Assembly: GCA_002451435.1 (NCBI GenBank)
Contig: DKCF01000020.1
Location: 1-50,115 of the forward strand
Source of the DNA: Bifidobacterium sp. UBA6881
GTDB taxonomy: Bacteria; Actinomycetota; Actinomycetes; Actinomycetales; Bifidobacteriaceae
DNA: 50,115 nucleotides
Direction: 5' to 3'
Shown: positions 24,886 to 33,093 of the stretch, piece after piece
How positions within the stretch are numbered: the stretch's first letter is position 1
How the letters are laid out: every line of letters begins with the position of its first letter
Translations under genes and position numbers: made by a program
Notes under the pieces: model-generated
The model's database searches: none
Told to the model about the DNA's origin: nothing
The model's input: only the letters and a program-made list of their open reading frames with translations

Positions 24886-25680
24886 TCAGCGTCCGCGCAT
24901 CGCGCGGCGGCTGATGCGCTGCGGATGCGTCGGATCGACGCCCTTGGGCAGATTCATGCCGTTTTTCATCTGCAGCGTGCGCAGACGATCGTTGAGGATG
25001 CTCAGCTCGGTCTTGGTGAGCACGAAACGGGTCCTCGGGTGGATGGCGGCGACCAGCTTGTTCTTGTGGTGGGTCGGCTCGTAGGTCTTGCACTTGAGGA
25101 TGGTCTTGCGCAGGTCCTTCAGACTGGTCTGGTTCTTGCCCTTGCCCACGTAGACGCGGTAGACCGGAATGTCGGAGCCTGCGGTGACGCCCTTGATGCT
25201 CTGTTCCTGACGGTCCATGCCACGCTTGACGCGGCCGTATTCGCCCTCGCCCAGCAGGTAGATGCCGTTGTATCCGGTGCCGCGCCAGATGGCGTCCTTG
25301 GTCTTCGGATCGACCCACACCGGCTCCTGCGGGAAGTTGAATCCGGCCTTGCTGATGTTGCCGAGCACGCTGATGGCGGCGCCCGGACGGCCTTCGAGCT
25401 TCGCATAACCGACCTTGTCGGCACGGTTGGTGAGCGTCATCGTGAACAGCAGCATGCCGATCATGATGGCGAGGATGATCGAGAAGATCCAGCCGATCAC
25501 CGACCACTTGAACACGATGCCGAGCACCACGAACACGACGATCGGGACGATGAAGGCCGCGGCGCACAGCCAAGGCAGCGCGCTGTCTTCCGCCTTGGTG
25601 TACTTGAAGATCTGGATGATCTGCTTGAGGGTGCTGTCCTTCTTCGCCTTTTTCTTCTTCTTTTCTTCTTTATCTGCCAT
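24886..25680 (-). CDS. DUF4191-family membrane protein
   Basis: A 264-residue actinobacterial protein. It opens with a Lys-rich segment (EEKKKKKAKKD) and has two close membrane segments at about 37-57 and 61-83. A cytoplasmic domain of about 180 residues follows, rich in basic residues and ending RRAMRGR. The layout and sequence (ILCNRADKVGYAKLEGRPGAA-like region after TM2) match DUF4191, of unknown function and usually found near lipoyl or glutamine-synthetase genes in actinobacteria. That context fits here: glnA lies downstream and a dihydrolipoamide dehydrogenase-like gene upstream. Function not known. Confidence 0.85.
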   Translation of the reverse strand: MADKEEKKKKKAKKDSTLKQIIQIFKYTKAEDSALPWLCAAAFIVPIVVFVVLGIVFKWSVIGWIFSIILAIMIGMLLFTMTLTNRADKVGYAKLEGRPGAAISVLGNISKAGFNFPQEPVWVDPKTKDAIWRGTGYNGIYLLGEGEYGRVKRGMDRQEQSIKGVTAGSDIPVYRVYVGKGKNQTSLKDLRKTILKCKTYEPTHHKNKLVAAIHPRTRFVLTKTELSILNDRLRTLQMKNGMNLPKGVDPTHPQRISRRAMRGR

Positions 25681-25768
25681 CGATTTTCCTCACTTGGTTA
25701 TGCGATTTACACACACTGGGCATCAAGTCTATCAGTAACCCTGCCGGAAGGCGCATCGGCCGCTGCGC

Positions 25769-27250
25769 TCACCGGGTGTGCAATGGACGCCCGTCCGCTT
25801 TGAGCAGTCCTTCGCCGAGGGCTTCGCTGAACGTCGGATGCGGATGGATGAGACGCGCCGCGTCGGCGAGTGGCACGTGGTTGCCGACCAGCTGCTCGGC
25901 TTCCGCGATCAGATCGCTGGCGATGGGGCTGACGATATGCACGCCCAGCACGAGTTCCGTTTCGGGATCCGACGTGTACGCGCCGCTGACGATGGTCATG
26001 GACCCGCCCTCGCCGCTCATCAGCATGCGTGAGTTGGACAGCATCGGGTATGCGGTCTCCTTAGGATCGACAATGTCGTCCCGCAATTTCGCCTCGTCGA
26101 AGGTGAGTCCGACGCAGGCGGCCTCCGGGAAGGAGAACACGACCTGCGGCACCGTCTCCTCCAGCACGGGTTTTGGGTCGAGCCCAGCGATGCTTTCGGC
26201 GATGACGATGCCCTGCTCGAACGCCCTGTGCGCCAACGCGTGCCCCGCCGTGATGTCGCCCAGAGCCCAGATGGACGGGACATTCGTCCTGCCGTATTCG
26301 TCGGTTTCCACATAACCGCGTTCGTCGAGCACGATGCCATTCGACGTGAACCAGTCCGCATCGGTGTTCGGCAGGCGTCCGATCGCGGCAAGCACCACCT
26401 CGCCGTATGCGGTGCGTTCCTCGGAAGAACCGTTCTGCGTATAGTGCACGGTCGCGCCGAGGTTCACGCCGATGTCGACATGGGTGACCTTCGTGCGCGG
26501 CACGATGTTCACCCCTCGCCGCTTCAGCTCCCGCGTCAGCGTCATGGACGCGCGGCGCTCCCACGACGACAGCACGCGGTCCTTGCGGATGAGCAGGGTC
26601 ACGTCGCTTCCCGCCGCGTTCCACAGGGACGCGAATTCCAACGCCACAGCGCCCGCTCCGATGATCACCGCATTGGATGGAAACGTGTTCTGTTCCAAGG
26701 CCTGCGTGGAATCAATCAGCGCTCCGGAGAACGGATTGCCCGGCAAAGGCATCGGACGCGATCCCGTCGCCAGCACGATATCGTCGGCATGGATCGCAAG
26801 CGTGTCGTCCACGGGCTCCTCGACCCCCGCCTTCACGGAACGCGTCACCTGCGCCGCTCCCCCAGCGGGCGCGACCTGCACGGTATGGCCGTCGCGCAAG
26901 GCCGCCTCTCCGTGGAACACGGTGACGCCGCGATGCGCCAGCAGTCCGGCCAACCCTCTGGTCATGGTCTCGACGGTGGACGTGCGAAAATCGCGGAGTC
27001 TGCCGAAATCGATGCTTTGGATCTCGATGTTGATGCCGGTGCGTTTTGCCATGCGCGCGCTTTCCACTTGGTGCGCGGCGGTCAGCAGGGCCTTCGACGG
27101 GATGCAGCCGCGGTTGAGGCACGTGCCGCCAACCGTCGCGTCACGTTCGATGAGCGCCACCGATTTGCCGAGTTCCGCCGCTCTCAGCGCCGTGGAGTAC
27201 CCTCCCGGTCCGGCTCCGATGATGGCGATGTCGAAATGCTGTTCCGTCAT
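25769..27250 (-). CDS. lpdA: Dihydrolipoamide dehydrogenase-like flavoprotein
   Basis: FAD- and NAD-dependent disulfide oxidoreductase of 493 residues. FAD-binding GAGPGGYSTA is at 12-21. The redox pair is C44 and C49 in GGTCLNRGCIPSK. The NAD domain has IIGAGAVALEFASLW. The C-terminal HPHPTFSEALGEG supplies the His-Glu dyad from the partner subunit. These match E3 subunits rather than mercuric or glutathione reductases. No 2-oxoacid dehydrogenase, glycine-cleavage or lipoylation gene is in the window, so its acyl-carrier partner is not evident. ATG 27250 follows GAGGAGC; longer in-frame starts add non-conserved sequence. Confidence 0.92.
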   Translation of the reverse strand: MTEQHFDIAIIGAGPGGYSTALRAAELGKSVALIERDATVGGTCLNRGCIPSKALLTAAHQVESARMAKRTGINIEIQSIDFGRLRDFRTSTVETMTRGLAGLLAHRGVTVFHGEAALRDGHTVQVAPAGGAAQVTRSVKAGVEEPVDDTLAIHADDIVLATGSRPMPLPGNPFSGALIDSTQALEQNTFPSNAVIIGAGAVALEFASLWNAAGSDVTLLIRKDRVLSSWERRASMTLTRELKRRGVNIVPRTKVTHVDIGVNLGATVHYTQNGSSEERTAYGEVVLAAIGRLPNTDADWFTSNGIVLDERGYVETDEYGRTNVPSIWALGDITAGHALAHRAFEQGIVIAESIAGLDPKPVLEETVPQVVFSFPEAACVGLTFDEAKLRDDIVDPKETAYPMLSNSRMLMSGEGGSMTIVSGAYTSDPETELVLGVHIVSPIASDLIAEAEQLVGNHVPLADAARLIHPHPTFSEALGEGLLKADGRPLHTR

Positions 27251-27373
27251 GCTGCTCCTCATTGATTCACGCATGGTGCCTTCCGCGCTGCCGCATGACG
27301 CGCGGGAATCCGGCACCTTCTGAACTAACTACCCATGGTAGTGGCAGGTCGGTGACAACCGGACGGCAAACAA

Positions 27374-27399
27374 AAACCGCCGGCGAATGCCGACGGTTT
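27374..27399 (-). terminator. Terminator of the DUF3043 gene
   Basis: AAACCGCCGGC (27374-27384) pairs with GCCGACGGTTT (27389-27399) around GAAT, with one G-T position. The minus-strand continuation is TTTTTGTTTG. It lies 21 bp after the DUF3043 stop. Confidence 0.88.
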
Positions 27400-27420
27400 C
27401 CAAAACATCACGGCCGAGGA

Positions 27421-28020
27421 TCACTCCGGCCAGTGGCCGCGCTTCGGGTAGCGCGGCTTCGGCAGCCTCCAACGGCGCATCTGGATGGAACGGCTCCACG
27501 CATAGGAAGCGGACCGCATGCCCTTGGCGACGGACTTCTCACCGAACTTCTCGATGAGCTTCTTCTTGAGCTTGTGCCACATGACCGCGATGTCGATGAT
27601 GACCGCGAACAGGTACACGTACATGAGCATCATCAGCGGCAGGGACAGCACCGGCCACTTGTAGGTCACGATCACCGAGGCGATCAGGATGAGGAACGCC
27701 ACGGGGATGAAGAACTCGCCAAGGTTGAATCGCGCGTCGACGTAATCGCGGATGTACAGACGCCATGGCAGACGTTCGGATTTCGGCATGTGGTTGATGT
27801 CGCCGGTCTGCATGGCCTCGTATTCGGCGTTCTCGCGTTCGCGCAGGCGGGCCTTGGCGGCCTTGCGGCTGGCCTCGCGGTCCTTGGGAACGAGCGGACG
27901 CAGGTTCTGCGCCTGGGCGGCCTTGCGCTTCGGGGTCGGATGACCCTTGCCGGAGGTGGGCTCCTGCGCCTTCGTTTCGACCGGCTTTTGCGCCGGCTCT
28001 TCCTTCTTAAACAAACTCAT
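27421..28020 (-). CDS. DUF3043-family membrane protein
   Basis: A 199-residue actinobacterial protein. The N-terminal ~85 residues are hydrophilic and highly charged (KGHPTPKRKAAQAQN, then an Arg/Lys/Glu-rich helix). A short amphipathic part, RLYIRDYVDARFNLGEFFIP, and two membrane segments follow (about 108-128 and 131-152). The C-terminal tail is basic and Arg/Trp-rich. RDYVDARFN is characteristic of DUF3043. Function unknown. ATG 28020 has no clear ribosome site; TACGCT ends 8 nt upstream, so a leaderless start is possible. Divergent from the M20 peptidase. Confidence 0.85.
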   Translation of the reverse strand: MSLFKKEEPAQKPVETKAQEPTSGKGHPTPKRKAAQAQNLRPLVPKDREASRKAAKARLRERENAEYEAMQTGDINHMPKSERLPWRLYIRDYVDARFNLGEFFIPVAFLILIASVIVTYKWPVLSLPLMMLMYVYLFAVIIDIAVMWHKLKKKLIEKFGEKSVAKGMRSASYAWSRSIQMRRWRLPKPRYPKRGHWPE

Positions 28021-28160
28021 GCCTATAGAGCGTAAGTTGACGTATCGACGCTGCATCGGCGTCCGGGCATACGTCTGCCACCGATTGAACGGGTTCCCTC
28101 GGACGGATACAATGACTATCGTTCATGGCAATTTCGATTCGTTCAATATCAAGGAGCGAT

Positions 28161-29525
28161 ATGGCAACTTCACGCACAGAGGAGATCCGCGCGCGCGTCG
28201 ACGCGGATTTCGACCGCATCGTCGACGTGCTCAACCGGAAGATCGCATTGCAATCGATTTCCGCGAAGGGCATCACCGCGGACCATATGAGGCGTTCCGC
28301 GGAATTCGTGGCCGACGAGCTCAGGAAGGTCGGCATCGACACCAAGGTGGTGCAGTCCCACAATCCCGACGGCACCCCGGGCGCCTGGGAGGTCATTGGC
28401 TCTCGCGTCGTCGCCGAAGACGCGCCGACCGTGCTGCTGTACGCGCATCACGACGTGCAGCCGGTGCCGGACGCCGGCGCATGGCACACCGATCCCTTCG
28501 TCGGCACGCAGGTCGGCGACCGTTTGTACGGACGCGGCTCCGCCGATGACGGCGGCGGCATCGCGATTCATTCCGGCGCGCTGAAGGCGCTGGGCGACGA
28601 GCTGAAGGTCAACATCAAGGTGTTCATCGAAGGCGAGGAGGAGATGGGCTCTCCGAGCTTCATCCCGTTCATCGAGGAGCACAAGGACGAGTTCGATTCC
28701 GATGTGATCATCGTGGCGGATTCGGGCAATTGGTCCGCGGAGATTCCGTCGCTGACCACGTCGTTGCGCGGCAACACCGTTCTCGACGTGCATGTCAAGG
28801 CGCTGAGCCACCCCGTGCATTCCGGCCAGTACGGCGGTCCGATCCTCGACGCCAACACGCTCGCCGCGATGCTGATCGCCTCCATCTACGACGAGAACGG
28901 CGACGTGAACGTTCCCGGCGTCGCCAGCGAGGAGCCGGTCGGCGGCCTGCAGCGCGATCTGGACGAGGCCACCGTGCGCGCGGATGCCGGCATCGTCGAT
29001 TCCTACAGGCTCGCGGGCACCGGATCGCTGGCCTCCCGTCTGTGGACCAAGCCGAGCGTCACCGTCATCGGCTTTGACGCGCATCCCGTGGAGGGCTCCT
29101 TCAATGTGATCTCCCCCGAGACCACGTTCCGTCTGAGCCTGCGCACCGCGCCGAACCAGCGTCCGGAAGACGCCCAGGACGCTCTGGCCAGGTTCCTGGT
29201 GGAGCATGCGCCGTTCGGCGCCGAGGTCAGTGTAGACAAGCTCGACAACGGCATGGGCTGGGCCATGGATCCGAACGCCGTGGCCACCAAGGACGCCATG
29301 GAGGCCATGGAAGAGGCGTTCGGCGTGGCACCGGTCAACAAGGGTGAGGGCGGTTCCATTCCGTTCATTCCGGAACTGCAGCGCATCTTCCCGCACGCCC
29401 AGGTGCTGGTCACCGGACCGGAGGACCCGAAGGCCAACGCGCACAGCCCGAACGAGTCCATCAGCCTTCCGGGCTTGAAGGGCAATGTGATCACCGAGGC
29501 GCTGCTGCTCGACAAGCTCGCCTGA
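28161..29525 (+). CDS. M20-family dipeptidase (metallopeptidase)
   Basis: Cytoplasmic zinc dipeptidase of 454 residues. Metal-site motifs of the M20 clan are in order: AHHDVQP (H97, D98 region), GRGSADDGGG (bridging Asp at 129-130), EGEEEMGS with the catalytic Glu (158-164), ADSGNW, and NAHSPNES near the C-terminus. A dimerisation (lid) insert lies at about 190-330. It fits the carnosine-dipeptidase/PepV-like branch rather than DapE, because HHDVQPV and the long lid are typical of the former. ATG 28161 follows AAGGAG at good spacing. It is monocistronic, ending at a spacer with a 26-bp perfect hairpin. Confidence 0.9.
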   Translation: MATSRTEEIRARVDADFDRIVDVLNRKIALQSISAKGITADHMRRSAEFVADELRKVGIDTKVVQSHNPDGTPGAWEVIGSRVVAEDAPTVLLYAHHDVQPVPDAGAWHTDPFVGTQVGDRLYGRGSADDGGGIAIHSGALKALGDELKVNIKVFIEGEEEMGSPSFIPFIEEHKDEFDSDVIIVADSGNWSAEIPSLTTSLRGNTVLDVHVKALSHPVHSGQYGGPILDANTLAAMLIASIYDENGDVNVPGVASEEPVGGLQRDLDEATVRADAGIVDSYRLAGTGSLASRLWTKPSVTVIGFDAHPVEGSFNVISPETTFRLSLRTAPNQRPEDAQDALARFLVEHAPFGAEVSVDKLDNGMGWAMDPNAVATKDAMEAMEEAFGVAPVNKGEGGSIPFIPELQRIFPHAQVLVTGPEDPKANAHSPNESISLPGLKGNVITEALLLDKLA

Positions 29526-29627
29526 CACAGCTTCCCCGTTCGCCGCGCGGCGTTGCGATGACGCCAGACATAAGCCAGACATAATGGGGGAAGACGATGT
29601 GACGGCGGATGACCACCCCCGCCGCAT

Positions 29628-29681
29628 ATAACGTAATCGGCTGGTGCCACGAATGTTCGTGGCACCAGCCGATTACGTTAT
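29628..29681. terminator. Very long perfect hairpin between convergent genes
   Basis: A 26-base arm (29628-29653) is followed by TG and its exact complement (29656-29681). It lies 102 bp after the dipeptidase stop and 58 bp after the ykoC stop, midway between convergent genes. There is no T tract on either strand. Best read as a bidirectional transcription stop or transcript-end protector, though the perfect length is unusual. Confidence 0.65.
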
Positions 29682-29739
29682 GGAATCCGATTGCCGAAGT
29701 CCGGTCGGAGGAATTCCCCGTACCGGGCTTCCCAAGCGG

Positions 29740-30582
29740 TCAGGATGCGGTGTTGCTGAACGCCCAATTCCAGTAGCCGGTACGGTAGGCGGCGTACAGC
29801 GCGATCGCCGGCACGGCCACGCAGATCGCGTAAAACACCCAATCGACCGCATGCAGCTTCGACTCGCGCGCCTGGCTGCGTGGCGCGTCCGAGCCGAATC
29901 CACGGGCCTCCATCGCCGTGGCGAGTTTCGTGCCACGGCGGATCGAAACGACCAGCAGGCTGAACGCCTGGGAGAACACGCGTTTGATGGCGCTGCCATC
30001 GCCTAATCCACGGGAACGCCGCGACTGCCCAAGCGCGCGCCAGTCATCCTGCAGCAACGTGAACATGCGCATGCCGGCCAGACCGCCGTAGACGAATCGC
30101 GACGGCAGATGCAGAATCTGCACCAATCCGTCGGCCAAATCGGTCGGATCGAGTCCAAGCGCGAGAATCACACCCGGCACGGCGATCGCCGCGACACGCA
30201 GAAACGTGGCGGCGGCGAGATATACCGACCCCTGGGAGACCACGATAAAACCGAAGTCGGCCAACACCGTTCCCGAAGTCTTGCCGTACAGGGAAACGGA
30301 GATGAAGCTTCCCGCGGCGGCAATCCACACCGGCCAGGTCTTGCGCAATACCGTCCATGGGGCCAATCCGCCGATCCACAGCAGCAGCATCTCCAAGCCG
30401 AAGGCCACGGATGCGGAAACGACGTCGAGCGTGAAGAACATCGGAATGCACAGTATCAATGCGCCGATGAACCGGCTCACCGGATTGATTTTCGCGATGA
30501 ACCACGACGGCGATGCAGCTTTGGCCACTTCGTGACGCTTCGCGTGCGGCACCACATTGATGGTTTCCATCTGTTCGGCCAT
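29740..30582 (-). CDS. ykoC: ECF transporter transmembrane (T) component, YkoC type
   Basis: Membrane-embedded coupling subunit of an energy-coupling-factor importer, 280 residues. Five or so membrane segments begin at about 36. The conserved ECF-T region MEARGFGSDAPRSQARE, with the ARG signature that docks the ATPases, is at about 226-242. ATG 30582 lies one base after the ykoD stop (TGACATG) with GAGGGGGAG upstream. It closes the ykoE-ykoD-ykoC operon. With the TPP riboswitch upstream, the cargo is most likely a thiamine precursor such as hydroxymethylpyrimidine. Confidence 0.9.
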   Translation of the reverse strand: MAEQMETINVVPHAKRHEVAKAASPSWFIAKINPVSRFIGALILCIPMFFTLDVVSASVAFGLEMLLLWIGGLAPWTVLRKTWPVWIAAAGSFISVSLYGKTSGTVLADFGFIVVSQGSVYLAAATFLRVAAIAVPGVILALGLDPTDLADGLVQILHLPSRFVYGGLAGMRMFTLLQDDWRALGQSRRSRGLGDGSAIKRVFSQAFSLLVVSIRRGTKLATAMEARGFGSDAPRSQARESKLHAVDWVFYAICVAVPAIALYAAYRTGYWNWAFSNTAS

Positions 30583-30583
30583 G

Positions 30584-32074
30584 TCACTCCCCCTCACTGA
30601 CCAGCACGCGGCGTGCGCCCAACGAGCGGATCAACGGCTCGTCGTGCGTCACCATGATCACCGAGCAGCCGGCATCCCTCGCTCCGGCGATCAACCGCAC
30701 CATTTCCGTCCATGTGGTGAAATCCTGGCCGAACGTCGGCTCGTCCATCACCAGCACCTTCGGCGCCGCGGCGAGCATGGAGGCCACGGAAAGACGCCTT
30801 TTCTCACCGCCGGAAAGCGTGAAGGGATTGGCGGGCGCGAACCGTTTGAGGTTCATGCGCTCCAGCATCTCGTCCGCTATCGCGTACGCCTCATCATCCG
30901 ATTTGCCCATGGATTTCGGTCCCACCGCCACTTCGTCGCGCACGCTGGCCGTCACGAACTGGTGTTCCGGCTCCTGGAACACCATGCCGATGCGGCCGAG
31001 CAGATCGCGGCTTTTCCAAGTGAACACGTCGTTGTCGCGATGCGCGGGGACCATGCCGTCGGCCATGCGCACATGGCCCGCGACCGGCTTGAGCAGACCG
31101 GCCAGGGTAAGCGCCAATGTGGATTTTCCGGCGCCGTTCCTACCGGTCAGCGCGGTGATCTCACCGGCATGGAAGGCGATATCGACATGCTCGCCAAGCG
31201 CGGATTCCCGTCCGAAGCTCAGATCGTCCGCATACAGCACGACGTCCTTCGCCGGCGAATCGGACTTGGGCGCATGGTTCTCGATGGCGCGTCCGGGCAC
31301 CCATGCGCCGCCGTCGGCGAGCACGTCGCCCATCGTGCCGAACACTTCCTGCGGCGTGCCGTCGGCGAGCACGCCGCTCACATGGGTGTCCGCCTCGGGC
31401 TTGCCAAGCACGATGACACGGTCGACCAGATCGAGCCACACGTCGATGTGGTGCTCCACCACCACAAGCGTCTCATGGGTGCGTTCCAGCACGTCGCGGA
31501 CCGCATCGTGCACCTCTTTGACGCCTTCCGGATCAAGATTGGCGGTCGGCTCGTCAAGCAGCAGCAGTCCGGGATGCATGGCGAGCACGCCGGCCAATGC
31601 CAGACGCTGGCGCTGCCCGCCCGACAGACGGCGGGTGGAGTGGCCGAACCTCATGTAGTCAAGACCGACGATGTCGAGGGCGGCTCGGGCACGCTTCCAG
31701 ATCTCGGCCTTCGGCAGGTTCAGGTTCTCGCATCCAAAGGCCGTGTCGTCGCCGGCGCGTTCCAGAATCGTCTGCGAATCGGGGTCCTGCAGCACCAGTC
31801 CGGAAGCGCCGCGCGCATGACGCGCGTCGACGCCGCCGACCAGCAGTTCGCCTTCCTGCTCGCCTTCGTCGTCACCGCCCAGCACACCGGCCAAGCCGGA
31901 CATCAATGTGGATTTGCCCGCTCCCGAAGCGCCCAGCAGCAACACGCGTTCGCCCGGATGAATCTCGAAATCGACATGTCGCAGTGCGAAATCCTTGCGC
32001 GAGGCGTGGCGCCATCCCCAATCGCGGGCGATCACGCCCGCGGGTGCAACGGCGCTCTCACTGTCGGTAGTCAT
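30584..32074 (-). CDS. ykoD: ECF transporter double ATPase (YkoD type)
   Basis: A 496-residue fusion of two ABC ATPase domains. Domain 1 has Walker A GASGAGKST (48-56), signature LSGGQRQRLAL and Walker B LLLLDEPTANLD. Domain 2 has LTGRNGAGKSTL, signature LSGGEKRRLSV and Walker B VLVMDEPTFGQD. Fusion of EcfA and EcfA' in one chain is typical of the Yko-type thiamine-precursor system. It energises uptake by YkoE plus YkoC. ATG 32074 has AAGAAAGAA upstream. The 138-bp gap to ykoE contains an intrinsic-terminator-like hairpin, so distal genes may be expressed less than ykoE. Confidence 0.94.
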   Translation of the reverse strand: MTTDSESAVAPAGVIARDWGWRHASRKDFALRHVDFEIHPGERVLLLGASGAGKSTLMSGLAGVLGGDDEGEQEGELLVGGVDARHARGASGLVLQDPDSQTILERAGDDTAFGCENLNLPKAEIWKRARAALDIVGLDYMRFGHSTRRLSGGQRQRLALAGVLAMHPGLLLLDEPTANLDPEGVKEVHDAVRDVLERTHETLVVVEHHIDVWLDLVDRVIVLGKPEADTHVSGVLADGTPQEVFGTMGDVLADGGAWVPGRAIENHAPKSDSPAKDVVLYADDLSFGRESALGEHVDIAFHAGEITALTGRNGAGKSTLALTLAGLLKPVAGHVRMADGMVPAHRDNDVFTWKSRDLLGRIGMVFQEPEHQFVTASVRDEVAVGPKSMGKSDDEAYAIADEMLERMNLKRFAPANPFTLSGGEKRRLSVASMLAAAPKVLVMDEPTFGQDFTTWTEMVRLIAGARDAGCSVIMVTHDEPLIRSLGARRVLVSEGE

Positions 32075-32146
32075 CGATCGTTCTTTCTTCTCTGTGAATG
32101 GTTGTGGTGGATGCGGAATCGCAGATCATGCGAAACCCATATTCAA

Positions 32147-32188
32147 AAGGTCCCGTGGACATCCGCGGCAAGCGCGGCACGGGACCTT
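32147..32188 (-). terminator. Terminator-like hairpin between ykoE and ykoD
   Basis: AAGGTCCCGTG (32147-32157) pairs perfectly with CACGGGACCTT (32178-32188). The 20-base loop holds a nested CCGCG/CGCGG stem. Minus-strand continuation is TTGAATATGG, giving CCTTTTG at the 3' edge. It lies 24 bp after ykoE and 72 bp before ykoD, inside the operon. Likely partial termination. Confidence 0.75.
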
Positions 32189-32212
32189 GCGGGCCGAAAC
32201 GGCCTGTGCGTG

Positions 32213-32821
32213 TCAGACCAAGGTCTGCGTGCGACCGGATTCGAAGCGGTCGAGCGCGCCGGTCTGGGCGATGGCACGCTGCAGCAGGTACATCACCGCG
32301 CCGGCAAGCACCGCGCCGGAAATGGCGGAGGTCACCAGATAGACGCTCACGCGCAATGCGCCCCATGCCGGGTTGGTCGCCCAGTAATACAGCGCGCAGC
32401 CCACGCCGGCAAGCGCGCCGGAGATGGTGGTGGACAGCCAGTTCCACTTCCTGTACGCGAAAATCGCGAATCCGATTTCGGCGCCGAGGCCCTGGACGAT
32501 GCCGACGATCAGAGAGCCGCCGACGCCCCACTGGTTGCCCATGGTGAGCTCAAGCGCTGCGGCGAGTGTTTCGGCGAACAGCGCCGCGCCCGGCCTGCGC
32601 ACGATGATGGCGGCCAAAGGACCGGCGAACAGCCAGAACGCGTTGAGCAGGCCCTCGAAACCGGGGGTCACCGCTCCGACGATGGCGAGCGGAGCCGTGC
32701 AGACGATGTCCCAGCCCCAGAAGATCACGCCGGATGCCACGGCGATGATGGCGGCGACGACGATATCGACGACACGCCACTTGTTGTTGTGCTTCTTCAC
32801 TGCGGAAGATTCATTGGTCAT
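32213..32821 (-). CDS. ykoE: ECF transporter substrate-binding (S) component, YkoE type
   Basis: A 202-residue membrane protein of the YkoE family, the substrate-capture subunit for a thiamine precursor. About six membrane segments are visible. The first follows a basic N-terminus (VKKHNNKWRVVDIVVAAIIA), and the family patterns TPGFEGLLNAFWLFAGPLAAIIVRRPG and GNQWGVGGSLIVGIVQGLGAE are present. ATG 32821 has GAGAAAGG upstream, located inside the expression platform of the TPP riboswitch. In-frame sequence further upstream is riboswitch, not coding. First gene of the ykoEDC operon. Confidence 0.92.
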   Translation of the reverse strand: MTNESSAVKKHNNKWRVVDIVVAAIIAVASGVIFWGWDIVCTAPLAIVGAVTPGFEGLLNAFWLFAGPLAAIIVRRPGAALFAETLAAALELTMGNQWGVGGSLIVGIVQGLGAEIGFAIFAYRKWNWLSTTISGALAGVGCALYYWATNPAWGALRVSVYLVTSAISGAVLAGAVMYLLQRAIAQTGALDRFESGRTQTLV

Positions 32822-32945
32822 GAATGTGCCTTTCTCTTCAAGGCACGGGAGAAGAGAGACTCCGTGCGCCGGCATTACCCGGTATACGTTCATACGGTTG
32901 AAGCGTGGGCTTCCTCTCAGCCATATGGCCCCCGTGTCCGTGTTC
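32822..32945 (-). promoter_or_regulatory. TPP riboswitch (with SD-sequestering platform) upstream of ykoE
   Basis: Minus-strand aptamer core at about 32939-32857. The THI-box landmarks are GGCTGAGAGG (32922-32913) and ACCGGGTAATGCCGGCG with ACGGAG following. A short P1 (GGAC/GTCT) is possible. Downstream, GCACGGAG/CTCCCGTGC (32867-32843) forms hairpin A, using the 3' core and P1 bases. GTGCC/GGCAC (32846-32826) forms hairpin B with the Shine-Dalgarno AGAGAAAGG in its loop. A and B share bases and cannot coexist. TPP binding should favour B and block translation. The aptamer call is firm; the switching model is inference. Confidence 0.9.
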
Positions 32946-33093
32946 CGATAGTACACACCGCGCGCGATTTGCGATAGCTTCCCATAATCACGTTCCATCA
33001 TACGGACGCGCTCGTGGGAACCGCGGTGCGGCCACGTCTCGTCATACCGAGCCATGGCCGCTTGTGGTGGTCGGTGACGAGCGACGGCGGCCG

